In this document: positions 10,144-19,143 of the stretch, piece by piece
Layout of the letters: the number at the start of each line of letters is the position of its first letter
How positions within the stretch are numbered: the stretch's first letter is position 1
Assembly: GCF_000768065.1 (NCBI RefSeq)
Contig: NZ_JRKM01000001.1
Location: 310,001-374,000, forward strand
Length of the DNA stretch: 64,000 nt
Source of the DNA: Aquabacterium sp. NJ1
GTDB lineage: Bacteria; Pseudomonadota; Gammaproteobacteria; Burkholderiales; Burkholderiaceae_C
Direction: 5' to 3'
Position numbers and translations under genes: made by a program
The notes under the pieces: generated by a model
What the model saw: only the letters and a program-made list of their open reading frames with translations
What the model was told of the DNA's origin: nothing
Databases searched by the model: none

Positions 10144-10611
10144 ATGCCTGCTATTCAATTGACAACTGCCGAGCGCAAAGCCTATCGGGCTGATGCGCAC
10201 CACCTGGACCCCGTCGTGATGATCGGCGGCGACGGGCTCACCCCCGCCGTGCTGAAAGAAGCCGATGCCGCCTTGAAGGCCCACGGCCTGATCAAGGTGC
10301 GCGTGCTGGGTGATGACCGCGCTGCCCGCGAAGCCATCTACACCCAGATGTGCGACCAACTGGACGCCGCCCCGATCCAGCATATCGGCAAACTGCTGGT
10401 GCTGTGGCGCCCGATTCCTGAAAAAGCCTCCGCCGAGCCCAAGGATGACCGGATGCCTGGCCCGCGTGAGGTCAAGATCCTGAAGTTCTCCAAGAGTGGC
10501 CTGCGCCGCCCGGAAGTGAAGAAGGTTCAGGTCATGGGCAACCAGCGCGTGACCGCTGGCGGCCTGATCAAGCGCGCCAAGAAGCGCGTGACCAGCAAAA
10601 AGCCCGCCTGA
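10144..10611 (+). CDS. yhbY: YhbY family (CRM domain) RNA-binding protein
   Basis: YhbY proteins bind pre-50S ribosomal particles through a CRM domain. Residues 5-100 match the family: [20 protein letters not shown], then [11 protein letters not shown], then [11 protein letters not shown], and the closing [12 protein letters not shown]. At 155 residues it is longer than the roughly 97-residue E. coli protein because of a basic C-terminal tail rich in Lys, Arg and Pro. The ATG at 10144 has GAGG almost touching it, so initiation may be leaderless or unusual. It stops one base from the convergent DUF4149 gene. Confidence 0.9.
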   Translation: MPAIQLTTAERKAYRADAHHLDPVVMIGGDGLTPAVLKEADAALKAHGLIKVRVLGDDRAAREAIYTQMCDQLDAAPIQHIGKLLVLWRPIPEKASAEPKDDRMPGPREVKILKFSKSGLRRPEVKKVQVMGNQRVTAGGLIKRAKKRVTSKKPA

Positions 10612-10612
10612 G

Positions 10613-11062
10613 TCAGGCCCGGTTGGCTGTCAGCCGCCAGGCCAGGCAGCCAACCATCACGGCGCGCACCCAGTACAGCGCCGACGAAATCCCGTGCAAG
10701 GCCCCGAAGGACAGCGCCACCGGCTGGCCCGCCTTGGCGGCCTCGATCATCGGGTGCAGCACGAACTCGCCGAAGATCGCCAGGAACAGCGCCCCCAGGA
10801 TGAGCAGCAGATTGCCGGTCATCACCGTGGTCGTCTGCCCTGATTCAGCCAGATCACGCACACGACGGCGCTCGATCATGAAGGACACGATGGCCAGCGC
10901 CAGCGTGAGCTTGGCTTCCAGCGTGAACATGCGGCCCGCCACCTTGCCGGCCAGATCGCGCTCCAGCACCAGGAAGGCGGCCGGGGCACCCAAGCCGCCC
11001 ACCGCCACGGTGATACCAGTCCAGACAGCTGCCAGCCAGGCCTGAAAACGCAAGAGCTTCAT
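10613..11062 (-). CDS. DUF4149 family membrane protein
   Basis: This 149-residue protein has about four hydrophobic segments: FQAWLAAVWTGITVAVGG, then LTLALAIVSFMIERRR after a charged stretch, then TGNLLLILGALFLAIFGEF and SALYWVRAVMVGCLAW. It resembles the DUF4149 family, which has no established function. The ATG at 11062 follows the greA stop by 19 bases, so it is probably transcribed with greA. A longer start at 11152 would overlap greA and add a non-hydrophobic Ser/Arg-rich tail, so it was not used. The function remains unknown. Confidence 0.72.
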   Translation of the reverse strand: MKLLRFQAWLAAVWTGITVAVGGLGAPAAFLVLERDLAGKVAGRMFTLEAKLTLALAIVSFMIERRRVRDLAESGQTTTVMTGNLLLILGALFLAIFGEFVLHPMIEAAKAGQPVALSFGALHGISSALYWVRAVMVGCLAWRLTANRA

Positions 11063-11081
11063 GGCGTACTGAGCAGGCTGA

Positions 11082-11558
11082 TTATTCGTAGCGGACTTCG
11101 ATGATCTCGTAGTCACGGGCGCCACCTGGGGCCTGCACCGTGGCGACATCACCGGCTTCCTTGCCGATCAGCGCTCGCGCGATGGGCGAACCGATGGAGA
11201 TCTTGCCTTCCTTGAGGTCGGCCTCGTCATCACCCACGATCTGGTAGGTCACCACATCGCCCGTGGCTTCGATTTCCATTTCGACCGTGGCACCGAACAC
11301 CACGCGGCCGCCAGCGTCCAGCGACGAAGGATCAATGATCTGCGCGGCGGACAGCTTGCCTTCGATTTCCTGGATGCGGCCTTCGATGAAGCCTTGCTTG
11401 TCCTTGGCGGCGTCGTACTCGGCGTTTTCAGAGAGGTCACCCTGGGCGCGGGCTTCGGCAATGGCCAGCACCACGGCAGGACGCTCGACGTGCTTGAGGC
11501 GATGCAGTTCTTCCTTGAGCTTCTCGGCGCCGCGCTTGGTAAGGGGAATGGTCGACAT
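11082..11558 (-). CDS. greA: Transcription elongation factor GreA
   Basis: GreA rescues backtracked RNA polymerase by stimulating transcript cleavage. The 158-residue protein has the N-terminal coiled-coil with the conserved tip [13 protein letters not shown] at about 44-56, followed by the FKBP-like C-terminal domain ([16 protein letters not shown]). The acidic tip residues D and E needed for cleavage are present. Its length is standard. It is downstream of carB and is followed closely by a DUF4149 gene. Confidence 0.97.
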   Translation of the reverse strand: MSTIPLTKRGAEKLKEELHRLKHVERPAVVLAIAEARAQGDLSENAEYDAAKDKQGFIEGRIQEIEGKLSAAQIIDPSSLDAGGRVVFGATVEMEIEATGDVVTYQIVGDDEADLKEGKISIGSPIARALIGKEAGDVATVQAPGGARDYEIIEVRYE

Positions 11559-11725
11559 AGTGCGTGTCTCTCTTGAATCGAATCGGTGCCCTGCTCTTCA
11601 CAACACGAACAGGGCCTCACAAAAGAATGGAGCCGCGACCTTGACCATCTGTTGACGGTGCCGGGCGCGGCCCTCTTGCTTGTCTGGACTCCGCGAGGCT
11701 GGACGGCCCCGACGGAGCTCGCAGT

Positions 11726-14700
11726 TTAGTGCAGTTTGGCGTGCAACTCTTGCAGCGAATACACCACCAGATCGTCCTGGTGCTTCATGGCCTCCACGGC
11801 GGCTTCGCAACCGGCCATGGTGGTGTAGTAGGTGATCCGGTTGGCCAGGGCGGCCTGACGGATGCTGCGCGAATCGGCAATGGCGGTGCGGGTTTCGTCC
11901 ACGGTCGTGAAGACCAGCTGGATTTCACCGGCCTTGATCGCATCGCTGATGTGCGGACGACCGTCCTTGACCTTGTTCACCGGCTTGACCGGCACGCCGG
12001 CCGCAGCGATGGCCGCAGCGGTGCCCTTGGTGGCCACCACGTTGAAGCCCAGCGAGACCAGGTCCTTGGCCACGGCCACGGCACGCGCCTTGTCACCATC
12101 CTTGACCGAGATGCACACGGTGCCCTTGGTCGGCAGGCGCGAACCGGCACCCAGCTGGCTCTTGAGCATGGCTTCACCGAAGGTGACACCCACGCCCATG
12201 ACTTCACCGGTCGAACGCATTTCAGGGCCGAGGACGGGGTCCACACCCGGGAACTTGTTGAACGGGAAGACGGCTTCCTTGACGGTGAAGTAAGGCGGCA
12301 CGACTTCGCGAGGCGCCTTGCCATCCGGCGACTTCTGCGTGTTCAGCTTCTGGCCGGCCATGCAGCGCGCGGCAATCTTGGCCAGCGGCTGGCCGGTTGC
12401 CTTGGACACATAAGGCACGGTGCGCGAAGCGCGTGGGTTCACTTCCAGCACATAGACCGTGGCGTCGTTCAGACCCTTGGTCACGTCGCCCTGGATGGCG
12501 AACTGCACGTTCATCAGGCCGACCACGTTCAGGGCCTTGGCCATCAGTGCGGTCTGGCGACGCAGCTCTTCCTGCAAGGGTTGCGACAGCGTGTACGGAG
12601 GCAGCGAACAGGCCGAGTCACCGGAGTGCACGCCAGCTTGTTCGATGTGCTCCATGATGCCGCCGATCATCACGTCGGTGCCGTCGGAGATGCAGTCCAC
12701 GTCCACTTCAACCGCGTCATTCAGGAAGCGGTCCAGCAACACAGGCGACTTGTCAGACACACGGACGGCTTCGCGCATGTAGCGCTCCAGATCCTTGTCG
12801 CCATGCACGATTTCCATCGCGCGGCCACCCAGCACGTAAGAAGGACGCACCACCAGCGGGTAGCCGATCTCTTGTGCCAGTTGCAGTGCGGCTTCTTCGG
12901 TACGAGCCGTGCGGTTGGGCGGCTGCTTCAAGCCCAGCTTGTGCAGCAGAGCCTGGAAGCGCTCGCGGTCTTCGGCGATGTCGATGCTGTCAGGCGAGGT
13001 GCCGATGATGGGCACGCCGTTGGCTTCGAGGTCGAGCGCCAACTTCAATGGCGTCTGACCGCCGTACTGCACGATCACGCCAACCGGCTTTTCCTTGTCC
13101 ACGATTTCCAGCACGTCTTCCAGCGTCACGGGCTCGAAGTACAGGCGGTCGGAGGTGTCGTAGTCGGTGGAAACTGTCTCGGGGTTGCAGTTGACCATGA
13201 TGGTCTCGTAACCATCTTCGCGCATGGCCAGTGCAGCGTGCACACAGCAGTAGTCGAATTCGATACCTTGACCGATGCGGTTCGGGCCACCGCCCAGCAC
13301 CATGATCTTCTTCTTGTCGGTTGGCTCGGCTTCGCACTCGCCGCCCAGCGTCTCGTAGCACGAGTACATGTAGGCGGTTTGCGTCGAGAACTCGGCAGCG
13401 CAGGTGTCCACGCGTTTGTAGACCGGGCGCACATTCATGGCGTGACGAGCGCGACGCACGTCGTGCTGGTTGGTGCCCATCAGCTTGGCCAGACGGCGAT
13501 CCGAGAAGCCCTTTTGCTTCAGGTAGCGCATCTCTTCAGCGCTCAGGGTCTCCAGCTTGCGGGCCTTGACGTCGGCTTCGGTCTTGACGATGTCTTCGAT
13601 CTGAGCGAGGAACCAGGGATCCACCTTGGTTTCTTCAAAGACCTCTTCCAGGCTCATGCCCAGGCGGAAGGCATCACCCAGGAACAGGATGCGCTCCGGG
13701 CCGGCATTGCCGATTTCTTCCAGCACTTCCTCGCGGTCGTTGCTGCGTTCGGTCAGGCCATCGATGCCGGTTTCCAGGCCACGCAGGGCCTTCTGGAAGG
13801 ACTCCGGGAAGGTACGGCCCATGGCCATCACTTCGCCCACGGACTTCATCTGCGTGGTCAGGCGGCTGTCAGCCTGAGGGAACTTCTCGAAAGCGAAACG
13901 CGGGATCTTGGTGACCACGTAGTCGATAGAAGGCTCGAACGAAGCGGGGGTAGCGCCGCCGGTGATGTCGTTCTTCAGCTCGTCGAGCGTGTAGCCGACC
14001 GACAGCTTGGCTGCGATCTTGGCGATCGGGAAGCCCGTGGCCTTGGAGGCCAGCGCCGACGAACGCGACACGCGGGGGTTCATCTCGATCACGACCATGC
14101 GGCCGTCAACCGGGTTGATCGAGAACTGCACGTTGGAGCCGCCGGTTTCCACGCCGATTTCGCGCAGGATGGCGATGGAGGCGTTGCGCAGCAACTGGTA
14201 TTCGCGGTCGGTCAGGGTCTGAGCCGGGGCCACGGTGATGGAGTCACCGGTGTGGATACCCATGGGGTCCAGGTTCTCGATCGAGCACACGATGATGCAG
14301 TTGTCCGCCTTGTCGCGAACCACTTCCATCTCGTACTCTTTCCAGCCGATGAGCGACTCTTCGATCAGCAGTTCGTTGGTAGGCGACAGGTCGATACCAC
14401 GCTTGCAGATCTCTTCGAACTCTTCGGGGTTGTAGGCAATGCCACCACCGGTGCCACCCAGCGTGAAGCTGGGGCGGATCACCATCGGGAAGCCGGAGCC
14501 ACCGATTTCGGCCTGGATGCGTTTCTGCACCGCCCAGGCTTCTTCCAGCGTGTGGGCGATGCCAGACTTGGCCGAGCCCAGGCCGATGGAGGTCATCGCG
14601 TCCTTGAACTTGAGACGGTCTTCGGCCTTCTCGATCGCGTGCTCGTTGGCACCGATCATCTCGACCTTGTACTTGTCCAGCACGCCGTGCTTGTGCAGGT

Positions 14701-15001
14701 CCAGCGCGCAGTTCAGCGCGGTCTGGCCGCCCATGGTCGGCAGGATCGCGTCAGGGCGTTCCTTGGCGATGATGCGCTCAACCACCTGCCAGGTGATGGG
14801 CTCGATGTAGGTGACGTCGGCCGTATTCGGGTCCGTCATGATGGTCGCAGGGTTGCTGTTGACCAGGATGACCTTGTAACCCTCTTCACGCAAGGCCTTG
14901 CAGGCCTGGGCGCCGGAGTAGTCGAATTCGCAGGCCTGACCGATGATGATCGGGCCGGCGCCGATGATGAGGATGCTTTTAATGTCTGTGCGCTTAGGCA
15001 T
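11726..15001 (-). CDS. carB: Carbamoyl phosphate synthase large subunit CarB
   Basis: CarB makes carbamoyl phosphate from bicarbonate, ATP and ammonia supplied by CarA, for pyrimidine and arginine synthesis. The protein has 1091 residues from the ATG at 15001 ([11 protein letters not shown]). Two homologous ATP-grasp halves are seen: [17 protein letters not shown] near the start, and [18 protein letters not shown] around residue 570. The C-terminal allosteric MGS-like domain ends in LHAKLH. Twenty-two extra residues back to 15067 would be encoded by the three-hairpin repeat, so they were rejected. carA lies 87 bases upstream. Confidence 0.97.
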   Translation of the reverse strand: MPKRTDIKSILIIGAGPIIIGQACEFDYSGAQACKALREEGYKVILVNSNPATIMTDPNTADVTYIEPITWQVVERIIAKERPDAILPTMGGQTALNCALDLHKHGVLDKYKVEMIGANEHAIEKAEDRLKFKDAMTSIGLGSAKSGIAHTLEEAWAVQKRIQAEIGGSGFPMVIRPSFTLGGTGGGIAYNPEEFEEICKRGIDLSPTNELLIEESLIGWKEYEMEVVRDKADNCIIVCSIENLDPMGIHTGDSITVAPAQTLTDREYQLLRNASIAILREIGVETGGSNVQFSINPVDGRMVVIEMNPRVSRSSALASKATGFPIAKIAAKLSVGYTLDELKNDITGGATPASFEPSIDYVVTKIPRFAFEKFPQADSRLTTQMKSVGEVMAMGRTFPESFQKALRGLETGIDGLTERSNDREEVLEEIGNAGPERILFLGDAFRLGMSLEEVFEETKVDPWFLAQIEDIVKTEADVKARKLETLSAEEMRYLKQKGFSDRRLAKLMGTNQHDVRRARHAMNVRPVYKRVDTCAAEFSTQTAYMYSCYETLGGECEAEPTDKKKIMVLGGGPNRIGQGIEFDYCCVHAALAMREDGYETIMVNCNPETVSTDYDTSDRLYFEPVTLEDVLEIVDKEKPVGVIVQYGGQTPLKLALDLEANGVPIIGTSPDSIDIAEDRERFQALLHKLGLKQPPNRTARTEEAALQLAQEIGYPLVVRPSYVLGGRAMEIVHGDKDLERYMREAVRVSDKSPVLLDRFLNDAVEVDVDCISDGTDVMIGGIMEHIEQAGVHSGDSACSLPPYTLSQPLQEELRRQTALMAKALNVVGLMNVQFAIQGDVTKGLNDATVYVLEVNPRASRTVPYVSKATGQPLAKIAARCMAGQKLNTQKSPDGKAPREVVPPYFTVKEAVFPFNKFPGVDPVLGPEMRSTGEVMGVGVTFGEAMLKSQLGAGSRLPTKGTVCISVKDGDKARAVAVAKDLVSLGFNVVATKGTAAAIAAAGVPVKPVNKVKDGRPHISDAIKAGEIQLVFTTVDETRTAIADSRSIRQAALANRITYYTTMAGCEAAVEAMKHQDDLVVYSLQELHAKLH

Positions 15002-15021
15002 TTCGTGTCTCCTGCCGAGCC

Positions 15022-15073
15022 GCCTCAAAGGAGGCACGCTCCCCCTTGGGGGGCTGCGAAGCGGCAAAGCCGC
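15022..15073. repeat. Three-hairpin intergenic repeat, copy A (between carA and carB)
   Basis: Three short palindromes stand in a row: GCCTC/GAGGC (15022-15035), CCCCC/GGGGG (15041-15053) and GCGGC/GCCGC around AAA (15061-15073). Copy B at 20285-20348 has the same order and the near-identical core CGCTCCCCCT. Such GC-rich hairpin repeats look like a dispersed intergenic family. In the transcript this copy lies between carA and carB and could affect RNA stability or the carA:carB ratio. Confidence 0.6.
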
Positions 15074-15088
15074 AAGCTTGGGGGCTAA

Positions 15089-16261
15089 TCATTTTTTCTC
15101 CATCAGCGCAGTGAAACGATCGAACAGGTAGCTGATGTCATGCGGTCCAGGCGAAGCTTCCGGGTGACCCTGGAAGCAGAAAGCGGGCTTGTCGGTACGG
15201 GCCAGGCCTTGCAGCGTGCCGTCGAACAGGGAGATGTGCGTGGCGCGCAGATTGGCGGGCAGCGTCTTCTCGTCCACAGCGAAACCGTGGTTCTGGCTGG
15301 TGATGCTGACGCGACCAGTGTCCAGGTCCTTCACGGGGTGGTTGCCGCCGTGGTGGCCGAACTTCATCTTGAAGGTCTTGGCGCCCGAAGCCAGCGCCAT
15401 GATCTGGTGACCCAGGCAGATGCCGAAAGTCGGGATGCCGGTTTCGATCAGTTCCTTGGCTGCGGCAATGGCGTAGTCACAAGGCTCCGGATCCCCAGGG
15501 CCGTTGGACAGGAAGATGCCATCAGGCTTGTACTTGAGCACTTCGGCAGCGGGCGTCTTGGCAGGCACCACGGTGACCTTGCAGCCGCGCTCGGCCAGCA
15601 TGCGCAGGATGTTGCGCTTGACGCCAAAGTCATAGGCCACCACGTGGAATTTCGGGGCGGTCTGCTTGCCGAAACCGGGCTTGCCACCCAGCTCCTTGTT
15701 GGCCAGCTTCCATTCGGTTTCGGCCCACTGGCCGACATCGGCGCGGGTCACGACCTGGGCCAGATCCAGGCCGGCCATGCTGGGCGCAGCCTTGGCCTTG
15801 GCAATCGCATCGGCGATCACGGCATCGGTCACGGCCTGACCAAGCTGCAGGGCCACGATGGCACCGTTCTGGGCGCCCTTGGTGCGCAGCAGTCGGGTCA
15901 GCTTGCGGGTGTCGATGTTGGCGATGCCGACGGTGCCTTGTGCTTGCAGGTATTGCGACAGCGTCTGGGTCTGACGGAAGTTGGAAGTGCGGATGGGCAG
16001 ATCCTTGATGATCAGACCAGCGGCATGGACTTTCGAGGCTTCGACGTCTTCACCGTTGACACCGTAGTTGCCGATGTGCGGATACGTCAGCGTGACGATC
16101 TGGCGGCAATAGCTCGGGTCGGTGAGGATTTCTTGGTAGCCGGTGAGCGAGGTGTTGAACACCACTTCGCCGACAGTGTGACCGGCAGCGCCGATCGAAG
16201 TGCCTAGAAAGACCGTGCCGTCTGCGAGGGCCAGAAGAGCTTGGGGCAGTACGGGCAGCAC
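15089..16261 (-). CDS. carA: Carbamoyl phosphate synthase small subunit CarA
   Basis: CarA is the glutaminase subunit that hydrolyses glutamine and channels ammonia to CarB. The class I amidotransferase triad is clear: the cysteine in [10 protein letters not shown], and His and Glu in [12 protein letters not shown]. The N-terminal domain has [11 protein letters not shown] and the [17 protein letters not shown] motif. The GTG at 16261 was chosen as start because GGAG lies about nine bases before it and the product then begins [16 protein letters not shown], as in relatives. This gives 390 residues. An in-frame ATG at 16327 has no clear ribosome site. Confidence 0.95.
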   Translation of the reverse strand: MLPVLPQALLALADGTVFLGTSIGAAGHTVGEVVFNTSLTGYQEILTDPSYCRQIVTLTYPHIGNYGVNGEDVEASKVHAAGLIIKDLPIRTSNFRQTQTLSQYLQAQGTVGIANIDTRKLTRLLRTKGAQNGAIVALQLGQAVTDAVIADAIAKAKAAPSMAGLDLAQVVTRADVGQWAETEWKLANKELGGKPGFGKQTAPKFHVVAYDFGVKRNILRMLAERGCKVTVVPAKTPAAEVLKYKPDGIFLSNGPGDPEPCDYAIAAAKELIETGIPTFGICLGHQIMALASGAKTFKMKFGHHGGNHPVKDLDTGRVSITSQNHGFAVDEKTLPANLRATHISLFDGTLQGLARTDKPAFCFQGHPEASPGPHDISYLFDRFTALMEKK

Positions 16262-16394
16262 GGGTTCATTCTCCGTTTGTTGTGCGCGCCCAGCTCTGCC
16301 CTCGTCTGACCTGCTTGACGCGTGCAAGCGTCGTACGGGCGTGACAAGTTCGAGTCCAGTAAAGGAACCGATTGGGGTTTCGCTAGGCGGGGGG

Positions 16395-16463
16395 GTGGTT
16401 GCGGGTAAACCTTAGGAGTATAACCGATCCTGTCACCGTCAAGTCATCATCCCCCGCAACCAC
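16395..16463. repeat. Eleven-base inverted repeat between carA and bfr
   Basis: GTGGTTGCGGG at 16395-16405 is repeated inverted as CCCGCAACCAC at 16453-16463, with 47 bases between. It occupies the intergenic region of the divergent genes carA and bfr. It could be two operator half-sites or a long hairpin; no known regulator consensus was recognised. Confidence 0.4.
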
Positions 16464-16486
16464 GCACCCGCATCAGTGAGGATTCC

Positions 16487-16966
16487 ATGAAAGGCGACCC
16501 CAAAGTCATCGAGCACCTCAATGCTCAATTGAAGAACGAGCTGTCCGCCACGAACCAGTATTTCCTGCACTACCGCATGCTGAAACACTGGGGCTTCGAC
16601 AAGCTGGCGAAGAAGGAGTACGAAGAATCCATCGGCGAGATGAAGCACGCGGACAAGCTGATGGAGCGCATCTTCATGCTGGACGGGCTGCCCAATCTGC
16701 AGGACCTGGGCAAGATCATGATCGGCGAGGATGTGCCGGAGATCCTGGCCTGCGACCTCAAGCTGGAAAGTGGCGCCCAGGGCACCATCAAGGACGGCAT
16801 AGCCTACTGCGAGTCGGTGCGCGATTTCGTGTCACGCGACCTGCTGCAAGCCATTCTGGACGACACCGAAGAGCACATCGACTTCCTGGAGACCCAGATC
16901 GAACTGGTCGACAAGGTGGGCCTGCCCAACTACCTGCAGTCCATGATGGGTGAAGTCAGCAGCTGA
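16487..16966 (+). CDS. bfr: Bacterioferritin Bfr
   Basis: Bfr is an iron-storage protein that forms 24-subunit shells with haem between subunits. The 159-residue sequence aligns without gaps to E. coli Bfr over the first 130 residues. The ferroxidase ligands Glu18, Glu51, His54, Glu94 and His130 are present, as is the haem ligand Met52. The position of the bridging Glu127 is Thr127 here (DDTEEH), which may alter or disable the diiron site. A GAGG site precedes the ATG. bfd follows after 95 bases behind its own Fur box. Confidence 0.95.
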   Translation: MKGDPKVIEHLNAQLKNELSATNQYFLHYRMLKHWGFDKLAKKEYEESIGEMKHADKLMERIFMLDGLPNLQDLGKIMIGEDVPEILACDLKLESGAQGTIKDGIAYCESVRDFVSRDLLQAILDDTEEHIDFLETQIELVDKVGLPNYLQSMMGEVSS

Positions 16967-17006
16967 ACAATGCCCCCACCGGGCACCTGATCAAGCGATT
17001 GCATAC

Positions 17007-17031
17007 GAATCATTCTCATTTAGAATGATGC
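17007..17031 (+). promoter_or_regulatory. Fur box upstream of bfd
   Basis: ATCATTCT at 17009-17016 and AGAATGAT at 17022-17029 form a perfect palindrome around five bases. The sequence is close to the Fur consensus of repeated GATAAT-type units. It ends about 33 bases before the bfd start, so ferredoxin expression probably rises in iron starvation. Confidence 0.75.
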
Positions 17032-17061
17032 CATTGCTTCTTCTCTTGCCTGGTGGTGAAC

Positions 17062-17289
17062 ATGATCGTCTGTGTCTGCAACCGCGTGTCTGACCGCGAC
17101 ATCAAGCGCCTGGCCGCGGCTGGCTGCGATTCTTTCGAAGACCTGCAGATGGAAACCGGCGTCGCGACCTGCTGCGGTCGCTGCGAAACCTGTGCGCGCG
17201 AAACGCTGGCGGGCGCCTGCGCGGACGAGGCTACCCGCCAGGCTGCCCGCGTCATCCCGCTCACCTCCGCCCCCGTCATCCCCGCCTGA
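17062..17289 (+). CDS. bfd: Bacterioferritin-associated ferredoxin Bfd
   Basis: Bfd is a small [2Fe-2S] protein that passes electrons to bacterioferritin so stored iron can be released. From the ATG at 17062 it has 75 residues. Cluster cysteines match the family positions: Cys4 and Cys6 (IVCVCNRVSD), then Cys38 and Cys41 in TCCGRCETC; Cys37 and Cys44 are extra. An in-frame GTG nine bases upstream is possible, but family members start at MIVCVCN. A Fur box lies directly upstream and bfr precedes it, which fits iron mobilisation. Confidence 0.94.
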   Translation: MIVCVCNRVSDRDIKRLAAAGCDSFEDLQMETGVATCCGRCETCARETLAGACADEATRQAARVIPLTSAPVIPA

Positions 17290-17463
17290 TTCAGCGGCCG
17301 AGACAAATTCACGCCCTGAACAAGTTCATCGTCAAACGTTTCAAGGTGTGAGAACCGCGCCCTTTCAAGGCGTGTTTCGAGCCTCAAGGGCCCTCAAGCC
17401 TGCGCCCCAAGCAGCCGATACCAAGGACGAACCGCTGGTCAAAGCGGAATCCTTGAGGGCGAC

Positions 17464-18015
17464 ATGGCTTCATTCTTCTTCTCGAACGACGACGCAGCAG
17501 CGCCCGCTGAGCAATCAGCGGATCAAACTCAAGCACGCCCCGCGCTGACTTCGGTCAAATGCGGCCCGACATCTGTGGATGATTCTTTTGTTCACAGCGA
17601 AGGCACGCCTTCGGGCCTGGGCCACCGTCGTGCCCAAGTGGTACCCCCTTCTCTTTTCTCGCGCAGCCGCCCGGTATGGAAAGCCTGGCTTTCCGGCTTC
17701 TGGTGCTGGCTGTGGGACATGGACGAACTGCCTCGTACCCCCGCGCCGGCCACCGGTTTGCGCAAGGTGAAATCGGAGTTCAACTCCGCGATGTGGGATC
17801 TGCAATCCATGCGCGCCAACCAGGTCCGCAGCCTGGTCGAACAAGCCCGCTCGCTGCGCGAACTGTGGCACCTGCGCGCGGACGTCTTCCGCGTGATCTC
17901 GGTCCACCGTGGCCAGATCGAGGCCCAGTTGCGCCTGGACGCACTGGACAGCCATTTCCCGGTGCGCTCGTCGAACCGCGAAGAACAACGCCACGGTAAA
18001 GTCACGTCCTGGTGA
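17464..18015 (+). CDS. Unknown protein with Trp-rich middle and helical C-terminal half
   Basis: No characterised family was recognised for this 183-residue protein. Residues 1-60 are Ser/Ala-rich and probably disordered. A Trp-rich patch follows (VWKAWLSGFWCWLWDMDELP, about 71-90). The last 90 residues are helical and charged, with the segment LWHLRADVFRVISVHRGQ. It has no signal peptide and is too short and polar for a transmembrane protein. A GAGG lies eight bases before the ATG. Codon use is like its neighbours, which supports a real gene. It sits alone between bfd and a dehydrogenase gene, which does not suggest a function. Confidence 0.65.
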   Translation: MASFFFSNDDAAAPAEQSADQTQARPALTSVKCGPTSVDDSFVHSEGTPSGLGHRRAQVVPPSLFSRSRPVWKAWLSGFWCWLWDMDELPRTPAPATGLRKVKSEFNSAMWDLQSMRANQVRSLVEQARSLRELWHLRADVFRVISVHRGQIEAQLRLDALDSHFPVRSSNREEQRHGKVTSW

Positions 18016-18090
18016 ACACAAATCTTGCCCTCACTGGGCAGGTTTGTTGTCAGCCGTAGCAAAATGACGGGCTGGACTGCCGACAGCCCC

Positions 18091-19098
18091 ATGAACATCA
18101 TCATTTTGGACGACTACCAAGACGCCGTCCGCAAATTGCAGTGCGCCTCCAAGCTTGATGGCTTGGCCGCCAAGGTCTTCACCAACACGGTCAAAGGCAC
18201 AGGGCAACTCGCCGTGCGCTTGCGCGATGCCGAAGCCCTGGTGCTGATACGCGAGCGCACGCACTTCCCCAGGTCCTTGCTGGAAAAGCTGCCCAAGTTG
18301 CGGCTGATCTGCCAGACCGGCCCGGTAGGGTCTCACATTGACCTGGAAGCCTGCACGCAGCGCGGCATTGCCGTGGCCGAAGGGCTGGGCTCGCCGTATG
18401 CACCTGCCGAGCTGACCTGGGCCCTGGTGATGGCCGCCATGCGCCGGCTGCCTCAATACATCGGCAACCTCAAACATGGTGCGTGGCAACAGTCGGGGCT
18501 CAAGTCTGCGTCGATGCCCGTGAACTTCGGGCTGGGCATGCTGCTGCGTGGCAAGACGCTGGGCGTGTGGGGCTATGGGCGGGTTGGCCAACTGGTGGCC
18601 GGTTATGGCAAGGCCTTTGGCATGCACGTGACCGTGTGGGGCAGCGAGGCCTCGCGGGCCAAGGCCAAGGCAGATGGCTGCATCCCTGCACCGACACGCG
18701 AAGCCTTCTTCGAGGCCTGCGATGTGCTGAGCCTGCACCTGCGCCTGACGGATGACACGCGTGGCCTGATCACGCTGGACGACCTCAGCCGCATGAAGCC
18801 CACGGCCCTGCTGGTGAACACCTCGCGTGCCGAGTTGCTGCAAGACGGCGCCCTGGTGGCCGCACTCAACCGTGGCCGCCCAGGCCTGGCGGCGGTGGAC
18901 GTGTTTGAGAGCGAGCCCATCCTGCAGGGGCACCCGCTGCTTCGGCTGGAAAACGCCGTGTGCACACCGCACATTGGCTTTGTGGAGCAAGACAACTACG
19001 AGCAGTTGTTCAGCACGGCGTTCGACAACCTGCTGAACTTCATGGCTGGCACACCGACGAACATCGTCAACCCAGAGGCCTTGAAGGTTCACCACTGA
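18091..19098 (+). CDS. D-2-hydroxyacid dehydrogenase family protein
   Basis: This is an NAD-dependent 2-hydroxyacid dehydrogenase of the D-isomer family, 335 residues from the ATG at 18091 (MNIIILDDYQDAVRKL). The nucleotide-binding loop is VWGYGRVGQLVAGYG, about residues 155-170. The catalytic arginine lies in NTSRAELL, the glutamate in VDVFESEPI and the histidine in CTPHIGFV. The substrate is not evident; phosphoglycerate-dehydrogenase-like proteins of this type act on various 2-ketoacids. The MFS transporter gene starts 45 bases downstream on the same strand, so the pair may handle a shared organic acid. That is inference. Confidence 0.88.
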   Translation: MNIIILDDYQDAVRKLQCASKLDGLAAKVFTNTVKGTGQLAVRLRDAEALVLIRERTHFPRSLLEKLPKLRLICQTGPVGSHIDLEACTQRGIAVAEGLGSPYAPAELTWALVMAAMRRLPQYIGNLKHGAWQQSGLKSASMPVNFGLGMLLRGKTLGVWGYGRVGQLVAGYGKAFGMHVTVWGSEASRAKAKADGCIPAPTREAFFEACDVLSLHLRLTDDTRGLITLDDLSRMKPTALLVNTSRAELLQDGALVAALNRGRPGLAAVDVFESEPILQGHPLLRLENAVCTPHIGFVEQDNYEQLFSTAFDNLLNFMAGTPTNIVNPEALKVHH

Positions 19099-19143
19099 GG
19101 CCGGGCTTACTTGGAACTCGAACGCGCCCTTTCCCGCCAGAGC

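Noticed and set aside
11588-11615. Hairpin GCCCTG/CAGGGC between carB and greA as a regulatory structure
   Set aside because: Short stem with a 16-base loop and no T-run; indistinguishable from chance in GC-rich DNA.
11729-15088. Open reading frame of 1119 codons on the plus strand opposite carB
   Set aside because: It mirrors the carB frame, has shadow-like composition and shows no family motif.
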